Source of the DNA: Alteromonadaceae bacterium UBA2620
GTDB lineage: Bacteria; Pseudomonadota; Gammaproteobacteria; Enterobacterales; Alteromonadaceae
Assembly (NCBI GenBank): GCA_002339125.1
Contig: DDJQ01000025.1
Location: 1 to 37,136, forward strand
Reading direction: 5' to 3'
DNA length: 37,136 nucleotides
The translations under genes and the position numbers were made by a program. Position 1 is the stretch's first letter. Every line of letters starts with the position of its first letter. Below the pieces are notes generated by a model. That model saw only the letters and a program-made list of their open reading frames with translations. It was not told the DNA's origin and did no database searches. Positions 8,508 to 16,843 of this stretch are shown here, one piece after another.

Positions 8508-9938
8508 ATCTTCTGTTTCGTCCTGCTCTTCAGACATCACGGCCCACATGTCATGCTCATCGGTATGGATGACTTCAGCCCAGACGTGCTGGCCGGGTTT
8601 AACATCATAAACCCCATTTAAGTGCACCACACCATCTACTTCCGGGGCATCAGCATAACAACGACCAACCGCGCCTTCAGCATCCACAGAGTCGATAACT
8701 ACCTGATATTCCTGACCAATACGCTGTTTCAGGCGCTCAGCGCTAATTTCGCCCTGCACGGCCATAAAGCGCGCCAGACGCTCCTGTTTAACGTCTTCAT
8801 CCACCGGGTCAGGCAGATCGTTAGCCACAGCGCCCTCAACCGGAGAGTAGGCAAAACAACCGACCCGGTCGAGCTGAGCTTCACGCATAAAGTCGAGTAA
8901 TTCCTCAAACTCTTCTTCTGTTTCGCCTGGAAAACCAACGATAAAGGTGGACCGAATAATCAACTGAGGACAGGCTTCACGCCATTGCTTAATACGTTCC
9001 AGCGTGCGTTCTGAACTGCCCGGACGCTTCATTAATTTGAGGATGCGTTTGTTGGCATGTTGGAAGGGGATATCCAGATAGGGCAGGATCTTCCCTTCGT
9101 TCATCAGCGGGATAAGGTTGTCTACATGAGGGTAGGGGTAAACATAGTGCAGTCTTACCCACATACCCATTTCGCCGAGCTTTTCACATAATTGTTGCAG
9201 ATGAGTTTTCACCGGCATACCGTTCCAGAACCCGGTGCGATGCTTCATATCCACGCCATAGGCACTGGTGTCCTGCGAAATCACCAGTAATTCGTTAACG
9301 CCGGCATTTTTTAAGCGCTGGGCTTCATCGAGAATTTCGCCAATAGGGCGGCTCACCAGATCGCCGCGCATTGATGGAATAATGCAGAAGGTACAGCGAT
9401 GGTTACAGCCTTCGGAAATCTTAAGGTAGGCAAAATGACGAGGCGTGAGTTTAATACCGTGATCCGGAATAAGATGCTCAAACGGGTTATGCTGAGGCTT
9501 GGGCAGGTGGTCATGCACCTGTTTAACCACTTCCTCATAGGCATGAGGGCCGGTTATCGCCAGTACATTGGGGTGTACTTCACGAATTTCATCTTCTTTA
9601 ATGCCTAAACAACCGGTCACAATCACTTTGCCGTTTTCAGCCAGGGCTTCACCAATGGTATCAAGTGATTCCTGCACCGCTGCATCAATAAATCCACAGG
9701 TGTTCACGATAACCAGCGCGGCATCATTATAGGTAGGTACTACCTCGTACCCTTCAGTGCGAAGCTGAGTAAGAATTCGTTCTGAATCTACCAGGTTTTT
9801 CGGGCAGCCGAGGCTCACAAAACCGATTTTTGCTTTCGCAGTATCAGAGCTATTTGTCATTTCTGATTGCTGCTTTAACACCGCTTTAGGTCCTTCCAGT
9901 GTGGTGGTTTGTTTCGGGTCAAATTTTTCAACGGTCAT
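8496..9938 (-). CDS. rimO: Ribosomal protein S12 methylthiotransferase RimO
   Basis: RimO is a radical-SAM enzyme that adds a methylthio group to the conserved aspartate of ribosomal protein S12. The N-terminal UPF0004 domain has its three cluster cysteines at Cys45 (SLGCPKN), Cys81 (NTCGF) and Cys110 (TGCLG). The radical-SAM cluster is CNHRCTFC (Cys178, 182, 185). A C-terminal TRAM domain is followed by an acidic tail rich in Glu and Asp. At 480 residues it is about 40 longer than E. coli RimO: some 30 extra residues precede the KIGFVSLGC core and the rest is mostly the acidic tail. An internal ATG at residue 27 would give a more usual N-terminus but has no clear ribosome site. It is monocistronic, with a likely promoter 45 bases upstream. 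Confidence 0.96.
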   Translation of the reverse strand: MTVEKFDPKQTTTLEGPKAVLKQQSEMTNSSDTAKAKIGFVSLGCPKNLVDSERILTQLRTEGYEVVPTYNDAALVIVNTCGFIDAAVQESLDTIGEALAENGKVIVTGCLGIKEDEIREVHPNVLAITGPHAYEEVVKQVHDHLPKPQHNPFEHLIPDHGIKLTPRHFAYLKISEGCNHRCTFCIIPSMRGDLVSRPIGEILDEAQRLKNAGVNELLVISQDTSAYGVDMKHRTGFWNGMPVKTHLQQLCEKLGEMGMWVRLHYVYPYPHVDNLIPLMNEGKILPYLDIPFQHANKRILKLMKRPGSSERTLERIKQWREACPQLIIRSTFIVGFPGETEEEFEELLDFMREAQLDRVGCFAYSPVEGAVANDLPDPVDEDVKQERLARFMAVQGEISAERLKQRIGQEYQVVIDSVDAEGAVGRCYADAPEVDGVVHLNGVYDVKPGQHVWAEVIHTDEHDMWAVMSEEQDETEDEAE

Positions 9939-9982
9939 AATGAGCTCTGATGGTGTGCGACGGCAGTTTCAAAAGGGCGCAG

Positions 9983-10010
9983 ATTATACCCAAAAAGATT
10001 GTTAAGTTCA
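9983..10010 (-). promoter_or_regulatory. Likely rimO promoter
   Basis: On the minus strand a perfect -10 TATAAT (9988-9983) is preceded by 16 bases and a weak -35 TGAACT (10010-10005). The predicted transcript would start near 9976 and have a leader of about 38 bases before the rimO ATG at 9938. Confidence 0.6.
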
Positions 10011-10176
10011 CCCGGCGCCGGAGACGAATAACAAAAATTACCGGTGATTTGGATAACAATTTGCGTTACAACAGGGGTAGATTAAGGACATTCCGTCAAT
10101 TAGTTAAATCCAAGGCTTAAATGCGAAAACTCTTAAGGGGAGTAAAGGGGGTTTGTTGAACCCGGCAATATTCATT

Positions 10177-10204
10177 CTTGCCTGCCATGCGGCTGTGGTA
10201 AACT
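10177..10204 (+). promoter_or_regulatory. Candidate promoter for the DUF2919 gene
   Basis: CTTGCC (10177-10182), a 16-base spacer and TAAACT (10199-10204) preceded by TGG, an extended -10 arrangement. The 390 bases between the rimO and DUF2919 start codons hold this site, the rimO promoter, and the structured leader listed next. I see no gene in the gap. Confidence 0.35.
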
Positions 10205-10290
10205 GGCGCAAATGCCAGCCCGGGGGATCAGCAAATGCAATCTGCCCGCGGTATAGTCAGGTTTGCTGTTACCCGCTGAAAGGCCAGGTA
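10203..10290 (+). other. GC-rich structured leader before the DUF2919 gene
   Basis: The stretch between the candidate promoter and the DUF2919 gene is GC-rich and can pair repeatedly: CTGGC-GCAAAT-GCCAG (10203-10218), then a GGGGGAT...ATCTGCCC block, then GCGGTA pairing imperfectly with TACCCGC. It matches no riboswitch or small RNA consensus that I can recall. It could be a cis-regulatory leader, part of a small RNA, or chance pairing in GC-rich DNA. Confidence 0.3.
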
Positions 10291-10328
10291 TTAACGGACA
10301 GTCATTTTTCTGAATTTTTAAGTAGTTT

Positions 10329-10817
10329 ATGCTCCCTTTACCACTCAAACATTACGACGAAGCCGGTACGGTACTGCCGCCGCGATGGTTATACTGGATG
10401 TTGGCAATAGCCTGTCGCGATCTGCTGCTGGTGGCGGCGTTTACCGCTATTCCGGCTGAGTCTGAACGGCTCTATCGTATTTTCTTTCCGCACAGTGACG
10501 TACTTTGGCTGCAAATTGCGGTGACGTTACCTTTTCTGCTGGTGATCGTACTGATGAGCTTCAGGGAACATTTTTGGAAGCGAGGGTATACAGGCTGGCG
10601 TTTACTGATAAAGCCGCTTTGCACCCTTGGAAGTTTGTGTCAGTTATTGCTGATTGGTAGCTTTCTGGAGCGCGCCGGCTGGCAGTTTAATGGTTATCTC
10701 GGTGCGGTGGCGCTGCTGATGATTGCGTTGATGTATATGGTTAACCGCAGCCACCATCTGGCCATCATGTTACAAGACTGGCGTCAGCCGCCAGCCAGGG
10801 AGCAGGCAGAAGAATAA
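10329..10817 (+). CDS. DUF2919 (YfeZ-like) inner-membrane protein
   Basis: A 162-residue integral membrane protein of the DUF2919 family, to which E. coli YfeZ belongs. The N-terminal signature LPLKHYDEAGTVLPPRWLYWML (residues 4-25) is followed by about four hydrophobic segments: roughly 19-40, 58-78, 92-110 and 118-136. A conserved arginine near the first helix (CRDLLL) and a charged C-terminus (DWRQPPAREQAEE) are visible. The biochemical role of the family is unknown. It starts after a GC-rich leader with a poor ribosome site (AAGTAGTTT before ATG). Its stop codon lies one base from the stop codon of the gene on the opposite strand, with no hairpin between them. Confidence 0.85.
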   Translation: MLPLPLKHYDEAGTVLPPRWLYWMLAIACRDLLLVAAFTAIPAESERLYRIFFPHSDVLWLQIAVTLPFLLVIVLMSFREHFWKRGYTGWRLLIKPLCTLGSLCQLLLIGSFLERAGWQFNGYLGAVALLMIALMYMVNRSHHLAIMLQDWRQPPAREQAEE

Positions 10818-10818
10818 A

Positions 10819-11226
10819 TTACTGAGTGTTATTGGCCAGTGCCTGATCAAAGTAGGCCTTAACACTTACCTGGCTGTCATTAACCAGTCGCTCATAACAG
10901 ATTCCGGCAAAGGCGTAAGAATACTCACCTACATCCAGTACCACATAAGGCGCGGTTTTATCTGACTCGTCATAACGCCAACTGCCGCCAATCAGGCTGC
11001 GCATTACTTCACCAATGTAAGCACCGTATATATTGCACAGCGTAAATACCGCGTTATCTTCCAGGGCCTGATCCTTAAATCGGTCGATAAACGCCAGCAG
11101 CAGACTATCTATTAATTCGATGCTTTCAGCGCTGTAGTCTAACTCAATGTTAAACATATCCCGACTGGTACCTACAGCGTCTTTCGCGCTGTCTGCCATC
11201 AGTTGTTCTAGTTCGTGTTGTTGCAT
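10819..11226 (-). CDS. Conserved-looking hypothetical protein (135 aa)
   Basis: I do not recognise a family for this gene. The start at 11226 is set by a strong AAAAGGAGAG ribosome site; a longer reading frame extends back into tcdA but adds low-complexity residues. The protein is acidic and soluble, with no signal peptide or membrane segment. The N-terminal half is probably helical (HELEQLMADSAKDAV, then ESIELIDSLLLAFIDRFKDQ). The second half has the stretch NIYGAYIGEVMRSLIGGSWRY, followed by alternating hydrophobic residues typical of strands. It lies 61 bases downstream of tcdA on the same strand, so the two are probably cotranscribed. Its stop codon almost touches that of the convergent DUF2919 gene. 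No function is assigned. Confidence 0.75.
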   Translation of the reverse strand: MQQHELEQLMADSAKDAVGTSRDMFNIELDYSAESIELIDSLLLAFIDRFKDQALEDNAVFTLCNIYGAYIGEVMRSLIGGSWRYDESDKTAPYVVLDVGEYSYAFAGICYERLVNDSQVSVKAYFDQALANNTQ

Positions 11227-11287
11227 AATGGCTCTCCTTTTGCGGTATTGTGCGCGAGCCCGCGTGAAATGTCGAGCCGCGTTACAG

Positions 11288-12061
11288 TTAAATGCCGGTG
11301 AGCTTATTGATAAGCCTGGCGGCGGCAAACATACCAAAGGAAGCCGTTACCATAACCGATGCTCCAAATCCGGAGGTACAATCAAGGCGGGTGCTGCCAT
11401 CGGTGAGGGACTTGTTATGACAAACCGACCCATCGGGCTGTGGGTAGCGAAGTTGTTCAGTAGAATAGATACATTCAATGCCGAAGCGTCGCTTAGGATT
11501 TTTGGAAAATCCGTAGTTACGGCGCAATTCGTTGCGAAGTTTTGCTGCTAACGGATCCTGAATGGTTTTAGCCAGATCAGCGCAGGTTATCTGGGTTGGG
11601 TCAACCTGACCGCCGGCTCCGCCTACGGTAACCACGGGTAATTTATTGCGTTTGCAGTAATATAAAATGCTGGCCTTAGCCTTGATAGAATCCGTTGCCT
11701 CTATAACGCCATCGTATCCACCGGCCAGGTGTTCCATAACTGTGTCAGGCGTAACAAAATCTTCAATAACATTCACTTTGCATGCCGGGTTGATTTGACT
11801 GATACGCTGTGCCATTACCGTAACTTTGGCCTGGCCAACGGTGTCATTTAAAGCATGGATCTGGCGGTTGGTATTGGTAACACAGATGTCATCCAGATCA
11901 ATCAGGGTTATCTGACCTACGCCCGTTCTGGCCAGCGCCTCAGCGCTCCACGAGCCAACACCGCCAATGCCAATTACGGCAATATGCAGCCCGGCAATGT
12001 GCGTGGTTTGTTGCTCGCCATATAACCGGGCAACACCGCCAAAGCGTTGTGAATCAAACAT
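11288..12061 (-). CDS. tcdA: tRNA threonylcarbamoyladenosine dehydratase TcdA (CsdL)
   Basis: TcdA is an E1-like (ThiF/MoeB/HesA) ATP-dependent enzyme that dehydrates the t6A base at tRNA position 37 to the cyclic form ct6A. The 257-residue protein shows the nucleotide-binding loop VIGIGGVGSWSAEALARTG (about 29-47), the acidic IDLDDICVTNTNRQ motif (about 54-67) and the EATDSIKAK stretch, followed by the family-specific KTIQDPLAAKLR block. The C-terminus has the usual hydrophobic anchor-like segment (FGASVMVTASFGMFAAARLI). AAGGG lies six bases before the ATG. In E. coli the partner sulfur-acceptor genes csdA and csdE are adjacent; here they are not. lhgO is divergent, with 78 bases between the start codons. 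Confidence 0.96.
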   Translation of the reverse strand: MFDSQRFGGVARLYGEQQTTHIAGLHIAVIGIGGVGSWSAEALARTGVGQITLIDLDDICVTNTNRQIHALNDTVGQAKVTVMAQRISQINPACKVNVIEDFVTPDTVMEHLAGGYDGVIEATDSIKAKASILYYCKRNKLPVVTVGGAGGQVDPTQITCADLAKTIQDPLAAKLRNELRRNYGFSKNPKRRFGIECIYSTEQLRYPQPDGSVCHNKSLTDGSTRLDCTSGFGASVMVTASFGMFAAARLINKLTGI

Positions 12062-12139
12062 TTCAGACCCTTTTTGGTTGATGTTAATGATGGGACGGGT
12101 ACTATCGGGGTGAGTTTAGCATTTTTCAATAGAATACCC

Positions 12140-13342
12140 ATGACAGAATGTGATTTTGCCATCGTCGGTGCTGGTATTATTGGCGCTGCCGTGGCTTATA
12201 AGCTGAGTCAGCGTCAACCCGGTGCCCGTATCATGCTGTTCGACAAAGAAACGGATTGCGCTGCCCATCAAACCGGGCGTAACTCCGGGGTGATACACGC
12301 CGGGGTTTATTATGCGCCGGGCAGTTATAAAGCCCGTTTTTGCCGCGCCGGGCTGGAGCACACTTTTGAGTTATGCAGGGAATTTCGTTTGCCCCATGAA
12401 CAGTGCGGCAAACTGATTGTGGCAACGAGCGAAGATGAGTTACCCGCTCTTCAAGACTTGTACCATCGTTGCGAACAGAACGAACTCCAACCACAGCGGC
12501 TAACGGCTGCTGAAATTCAACGCCGTGAACCTGCCATCAATGCTGTGGGCGGTTTTTTTGTCGCGCAAACTGGCATCACCGATTACAAGGCTATCACGGG
12601 CTGCCTGTTACAGCAGGCAATCGCTCAGGGTCAGTGCCAGATCCATTATCAGCATAAGCTTGAGAGCATAGAGGACAGTAATAACGGCATGTTGTTACGA
12701 TTTTCTCATCCACGGGGCGAAACCACAGTCAGGGCGGCTAAATTAATCAATTGCGCAGGTATTTATAGTGACGAACTGATCCGGATGCAGGGACTTGAGT
12801 GCGACTTCAGAATGTTGCCTTTTAAAGGTGAGTATTACCGTTTAAACCGTAAGTACGATGACATCACCCGTCACCTGATTTATCCGGTACCGGATCCGGC
12901 GATGCCATTTTTAGGAGTACACTTAACCCGAATGATAGGCGGGTACACTACTGTGGGGCCAAATGCTGTTCTGACCACAGGCCGCGAGGCATATAATAGT
13001 TTATTCAGCACTGATGCTGAATGGTTGCACCTGTTTGCCCACGGTGATGTGTGGAAATTGCTTTGGCGGTACAGGCGCGCTGCCGTTAAAGAGTTACATT
13101 CGTCCTTGTCTAAAACGCACTATGCCAGATTGGTGAGCCGCTATTGCCCTGGCATTACCGCAGCAGACTTTTTACCTTATCGTGCTGGGATTCGAGCACA
13201 GGCGGTAGACAGGAAAGGTATACTGGTGCACGACTTTAAGTTTGTGGAATCTACCCATGCGTTACACGTTGGCAATGCGCCATCACCGGCGGCCACCAGT
13301 GCCTTACCTATTGCTGATGAGATAATTAACAGACTGTTCTAA
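12140..13342 (+). CDS. lhgO: L-2-hydroxyglutarate oxidase/dehydrogenase LhgO
   Basis: This FAD enzyme oxidises L-2-hydroxyglutarate to 2-oxoglutarate and passes electrons to the membrane quinone pool. The 400-residue protein has an N-terminal FAD-binding fold (DFAIVGAGIIGAAVAYKLSQ, about 5-24). The family block HQTGRNSGVIHAGVYYAPGS follows near residues 44-63, then LIYPVPDPAMPFLGVHLTRMI and the C-terminal NAPSPAATSA. All line up closely with E. coli LhgO (YgaF). The start at 12140 gives MTECDFAIVG; an upstream in-frame start would add 22 unrelated residues. The ribosome site is weak. The enzyme repairs a wasteful by-product formed from 2-oxoglutarate, which fits the TCA genes further right, but it is not cotranscribed with them. 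Confidence 0.95.
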   Translation: MTECDFAIVGAGIIGAAVAYKLSQRQPGARIMLFDKETDCAAHQTGRNSGVIHAGVYYAPGSYKARFCRAGLEHTFELCREFRLPHEQCGKLIVATSEDELPALQDLYHRCEQNELQPQRLTAAEIQRREPAINAVGGFFVAQTGITDYKAITGCLLQQAIAQGQCQIHYQHKLESIEDSNNGMLLRFSHPRGETTVRAAKLINCAGIYSDELIRMQGLECDFRMLPFKGEYYRLNRKYDDITRHLIYPVPDPAMPFLGVHLTRMIGGYTTVGPNAVLTTGREAYNSLFSTDAEWLHLFAHGDVWKLLWRYRRAAVKELHSSLSKTHYARLVSRYCPGITAADFLPYRAGIRAQAVDRKGILVHDFKFVESTHALHVGNAPSPAATSALPIADEIINRLF

Positions 13343-13353
13343 AACATAGAACA
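13335..13353 (+). other. Hairpin over the lhgO stop codon
   Basis: A perfect 7-bp stem, TGTTCTA-AAACA-TAGAACA, encloses the lhgO stop codon. No T-run follows, so it is not a textbook terminator. It may mark the 3' end of the lhgO mRNA. Confidence 0.35.
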
Positions 13354-13438
13354 ATCAATCCAAATGTTCCGTTAAGCCGTTTAGACAGATGTGTGTTCCA
13401 CTTAGCACGCATTCATTTATCTTACACGGGAGAGCATC

Positions 13439-14371
13439 ATGGGCTTGTTAATTGACGGCAAATGGCACGACAAATGGTACGACACCGATAAAAGCGGCGG
13501 TCGGTTTGAGCGTCAGGATTCATTGTTCAGAAATACCATTGGTGAGGACAGTGAATTTAAGGCAGAAAGTGGCCGCTACCATTTGTATGTCTCTCTGGCC
13601 TGCCCCTGGGCACACCGCACTCTGATAATGCGAGAGCTTAAATCCCTCAATGCTCATATCGGAGTTTCGGTTGTAAACCCTGAAATGCTTGATAAAGGCT
13701 GGAGCTTTTTGCCGCATAAGGGCAGTACCGGGGATACGCTTTATGGCCATCAGTTTATGTATGAGATTTATCTACGTCAGCAGGCAGATATCACTACTCG
13801 TGTTACGGTACCGGTGTTGTGGGATAAAAAGACCGAAAAAATCGTCAATAACGAATCGGCTGAGATTATCCGCATCCTGAATACGAGCTTCAATGACATC
13901 ACCGGAAACCACACTGATTATTATCCCGACGCATTACAAGCTGAGATAGATGAAGTGAATCAATGGGTGTATAACGATATTAATAATGGCGTATATAAAG
14001 CAGGATTTGCCACCGAGCAACAGGTCTATGAAGAGGCGGTTAATGCGTTATTTGCCGCTTTAGATAAGGTGGAAGCTCGCTTGGAAAAACAACCTTTCCT
14101 GGTGGGCGGAACGCTTACTGAGGCCGATATACGTTTGTTTACTACGTTAGTGCGCTTCGACGCTGTGTATCATGGCCATTTTAAATGTAACCGTAAACAA
14201 ATCAGTGACTATCCGGCCATGTTTAATTATATGAAGCGTATTTACCGGATGCCGGGCGTAGCTGATACAACGAATATGGAACATATTAAGCGTCACTACT
14301 ATTACAGTCACACAATGATTAATCCTACACAGGTCGTTCCCGTAGGGCCCGATCTGTCTTTATGGAAGTAA
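13439..14371 (+). CDS. yqjG: Glutathionyl-hydroquinone reductase (Xi-class GST, YqjG-like)
   Basis: Xi-class glutathione transferases remove glutathione from glutathionyl-hydroquinones, releasing the hydroquinone and glutathione disulfide. The 310-residue protein has the class-defining CPWA motif with catalytic Cys55 (VSLACPWAHRT), the thioredoxin-fold cis-proline region RVTVPVLWDK, the NNESAEIIRILN glutathione-binding motif, and a helical C-terminal domain with LTEADIRLFTTLVRFDAVYHGHFK. The start has a good GGGAGAG site. It is followed after six bases by the pirin gene, so the two form a likely redox or aromatic-detoxification unit. The cytoplasmic location follows from the absence of a signal peptide. 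Confidence 0.95.
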   Translation: MGLLIDGKWHDKWYDTDKSGGRFERQDSLFRNTIGEDSEFKAESGRYHLYVSLACPWAHRTLIMRELKSLNAHIGVSVVNPEMLDKGWSFLPHKGSTGDTLYGHQFMYEIYLRQQADITTRVTVPVLWDKKTEKIVNNESAEIIRILNTSFNDITGNHTDYYPDALQAEIDEVNQWVYNDINNGVYKAGFATEQQVYEEAVNALFAALDKVEARLEKQPFLVGGTLTEADIRLFTTLVRFDAVYHGHFKCNRKQISDYPAMFNYMKRIYRMPGVADTTNMEHIKRHYYYSHTMINPTQVVPVGPDLSLWK

Positions 14372-14377
14372 AAAACA

Positions 14378-15211
14378 ATGACCAATCGAACTATTAAGCA
14401 ACTTGTTAGTGGGATGCCAACCCAGGATGGTGCGGGGGTAAGCTTAACCCGGATTATCGGCCAGCGTTTATTACCCAATCTCGACCCGTTCCTGATGCTC
14501 GATTTCTTCGGCTCGGATAAACCCGATGAATATATTGCCGGCTTCCCGCCGCATCCGCACCGCGGCTTCCAGACGGTAACTTATATGCTGAAAGGGAAAA
14601 TGCGCCATCGGGATTCGGTGGGCAACGAGGGAATCATTGAAGATGGCGGTATCCAGTGGATGAATGCTGGCAAGGGCATTATTCATGAAGAGATGCCCCA
14701 GCAAACCGACGGCCTGCTCAAGGGCTTTCAGCTGTGGGTGAATCTGCCGGCAAAAGATAAAATGTCGGCACCCGGTTATCAGGATATTCAGCCTGACGAG
14801 GTAAAAACGGTGTCCGTGGGGCAGGGTATAGAGGCAAAAGTGCTGGCCGGCACACTTAACGGTGTTAGCGGCCCGGTTAATACCGCCAGAGTAAAGCCAC
14901 TATTTACCGATCTTCACTGGCAGGCAGACGCGTCGGCAACCATACCGGTAGCGGCAGGCCACAGCGCTTTTATTTATTGTTATGAAGGCAGCCTTGACGT
15001 TAGCGGCCAGACCATTGCCTGCGGCAAACTGGCAGTATTGAATGACGGTGATGAGGTAGACGTGACCAGCAGCGAAGCCGGCAAGGCGATTTTAGTGGCT
15101 GCAGCACCGATTGGCGAGCCTGTGGTTCAGTATGGTCCCTTTGTGATGAATACCCAGGCCGAAATTCAACAGGCCATCACCGATTATCAGCAGGGGAGAT
15201 TAACGGCTTAA
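14378..15211 (+). CDS. Pirin-family bicupin protein
   Basis: A 277-residue pirin, a two-cupin, iron-binding cytoplasmic protein; some members have quercetin 2,3-dioxygenase activity (E. coli YhhW, YhaK). The N-terminal cupin shows the metal site FPPHPHRGFQTVTYMLKGKMRHRDS (two His, then a third), completed by GKGIIHEEM. The second cupin (about 150-260) lacks an obvious metal set, as usual. FWP-like LDPFLMLDFFG and DGAGVSLTRIIG are family signatures. It starts six bases after yqjG with GGAAGT as ribosome site, pointing to cotranscription. A quinone or flavonoid-like substrate is suggested by the partner gene, but this is inference. Confidence 0.93.
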   Translation: MTNRTIKQLVSGMPTQDGAGVSLTRIIGQRLLPNLDPFLMLDFFGSDKPDEYIAGFPPHPHRGFQTVTYMLKGKMRHRDSVGNEGIIEDGGIQWMNAGKGIIHEEMPQQTDGLLKGFQLWVNLPAKDKMSAPGYQDIQPDEVKTVSVGQGIEAKVLAGTLNGVSGPVNTARVKPLFTDLHWQADASATIPVAAGHSAFIYCYEGSLDVSGQTIACGKLAVLNDGDEVDVTSSEAGKAILVAAAPIGEPVVQYGPFVMNTQAEIQQAITDYQQGRLTA

Positions 15212-15236
15212 AAAGTGATGAAAAGGTTAACTGGTT

Positions 15237-15262
15237 GACGGGAAATTAAACAAATTCCCGTC
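15237..15262 (+). other. Hairpin after the pirin gene
   Basis: GACGGGAA and TTCCCGTC form an 8-bp perfect stem around a 10-base AT-rich loop, 26 bases after the pirin stop. No T-run follows, so it is a weak terminator at best; a binding site for a dimeric regulator of manC is the alternative. The rest of the 202-base gap before manC shows only AT-rich DNA and no gene. Confidence 0.4.
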
Positions 15263-15413
15263 GACTAGTCGGTCCTGACAATTTATTTCGATAAATTACC
15301 TTGTGAATGTTGATTGCCCTGCAGTCCTTGATTAACATGGATTAAGGAATAAATAAGGGAATAAGCAGACAACCACTGCTTGTAATTCGCTCCCGCAATC
15401 AACAGGAACCAAC

Positions 15414-16826
15414 ATGAAACCAGTCGTATTAGCCGGTGGCTCTGGTAGCCGTTTATGGCCTAAATCCCGAGCAGCCCTGCCTAAGCAGTTTCTTGCTTTA
15501 ACTTCAGAACAAACCATGTTGCAGGAAACACTGCAGCGCCTGGACGGCAGCAGTGCCGCTAACCCCATTGTGATTTGTAATGATGCACACCGATTTTTAG
15601 TTGCTGAGCAGTTACGTCAGATGGGTGGCGACCATGGTGGTATCATCCTGGAGCCTGTTGGACGCAATACCGCACCCGCCATAGCACTGGCCGCGCTGCA
15701 CGCAATGCAAACGGATGATGACCCGGTATTACTGGTTCTGGCTGCCGATCACCTGATCAAAGATTCTGCTGGTTTCCAGGCGGCTGTTAGTAAGGCTAAT
15801 GAGCTGGCGATGGATGGCAATCTGGTCACTTTTGGTATTGTGCCGGATCAGGCCCACACCGGTTATGGTTACATTAAGGGTGGTGAGGCCATTGGTGTTG
15901 GCATGAAGGTGGATGAATTTGTCGAGAAGCCAGACCTGGCTACGGCGCAACAATATGTCGATTCCGGAAATTACTTCTGGAACAGCGGTATGTTTATGTT
16001 TAAGGCCAGCGTCTATCTGGCTGAGCTGAAAAAGCATGCACCTGAAATGTACAGCATCTGTGAGCAGGCAATTGCTTCAGAGAGCAAAGATTTAGACTTT
16101 ATCCGCATTGATCCTGAGATCTTTGCCACCTGTCCTGACGACTCTATCGATTATGCCGTAATGGAAAAAACTGCGCTGGCGGCCATGGTTCCGCTGGATG
16201 CTGGCTGGTCTGATGTAGGCAGCTGGTCGTCACTGTGGGAAACGGCAGATAATAAAGACGAAAACGGTAACGTGATTGTTGGTGATGCGATTCTTGAAGG
16301 CGTTAATAACAGCTATATCAATGCCGAGGAGCGTTTGATAGCTGTGGTGGGCCTTGATGATGTGGTCGTGGTAGAAACCAAAGATGCCGTAATGGTCGCC
16401 AACAAAAACAAAGTGCAGGACATTAAAAATGTCGTGAACAAGTTAAAGGCTGAACAACGCCCTGAATTCCAGTTCCACCGCGAAGTATTCCGTCCGTGGG
16501 GTAGCTACGATTCCATCGATAATGGCAAGCGTTTCCAGGTTAAGCGCATTACCGTTAAGCCGGGTGAAAAGCTGTCTGTTCAAATGCATCACCACAGAGC
16601 AGAACACTGGATTGTGGTATCAGGGACTGCCAATGTGACCATTGGCGAGAAAACCCAGTTGGTGACCGAAAATGAGTCGGTTTACATTCCGATTGGTGAT
16701 GTACACGCGTTGGAAAACCCGGGCAAAATCCCGCTGGAACTTATTGAAGTGCAATCGGGTGCTTATCTGGGGGAAGACGACATTGTCCGTTTCTCTGATC
16801 GCTACGGCAGAACCGAGTCAAAATAA
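15414..16826 (+). CDS. manC: Mannose-1-phosphate guanylyltransferase / mannose-6-phosphate isomerase
   Basis: This bifunctional enzyme makes GDP-mannose from mannose-1-phosphate and GTP and, in many members, also isomerises fructose-6-phosphate to mannose-6-phosphate. The 470-residue protein has an N-terminal nucleotidyltransferase domain with LAGGSGSRLWPKSRAALPKQFL (residues 5-26) and FVEKPDL. A C-terminal cupin isomerase domain (about 355-465) holds the metal motif QMHHHRAEHW and the FRPWGSYD entry. AGGA lies seven bases before the ATG. It is followed after 17 bases by manB. Together they convert mannose-6-phosphate to GDP-mannose for polysaccharide or glycan synthesis, although no glycosyltransferase genes are adjacent. 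Confidence 0.96.
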   Translation: MKPVVLAGGSGSRLWPKSRAALPKQFLALTSEQTMLQETLQRLDGSSAANPIVICNDAHRFLVAEQLRQMGGDHGGIILEPVGRNTAPAIALAALHAMQTDDDPVLLVLAADHLIKDSAGFQAAVSKANELAMDGNLVTFGIVPDQAHTGYGYIKGGEAIGVGMKVDEFVEKPDLATAQQYVDSGNYFWNSGMFMFKASVYLAELKKHAPEMYSICEQAIASESKDLDFIRIDPEIFATCPDDSIDYAVMEKTALAAMVPLDAGWSDVGSWSSLWETADNKDENGNVIVGDAILEGVNNSYINAEERLIAVVGLDDVVVVETKDAVMVANKNKVQDIKNVVNKLKAEQRPEFQFHREVFRPWGSYDSIDNGKRFQVKRITVKPGEKLSVQMHHHRAEHWIVVSGTANVTIGEKTQLVTENESVYIPIGDVHALENPGKIPLELIEVQSGAYLGEDDIVRFSDRYGRTESK

Positions 16827-16843
16827 GCTGAGTAAAAACAACT

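Noticed and set aside
10051..10064. GGATAACAATTTG, which resembles half of the lac operator
   Set aside because: It is a short AT-rich match without the other half-site and without any lac-type gene nearby, so chance is the simplest explanation.
10153..10410. Open frame of 85 codons before the DUF2919 gene
   Set aside because: It overlaps the DUF2919 start in another frame, and its Cys-rich translation looks like random coding of the structured leader.
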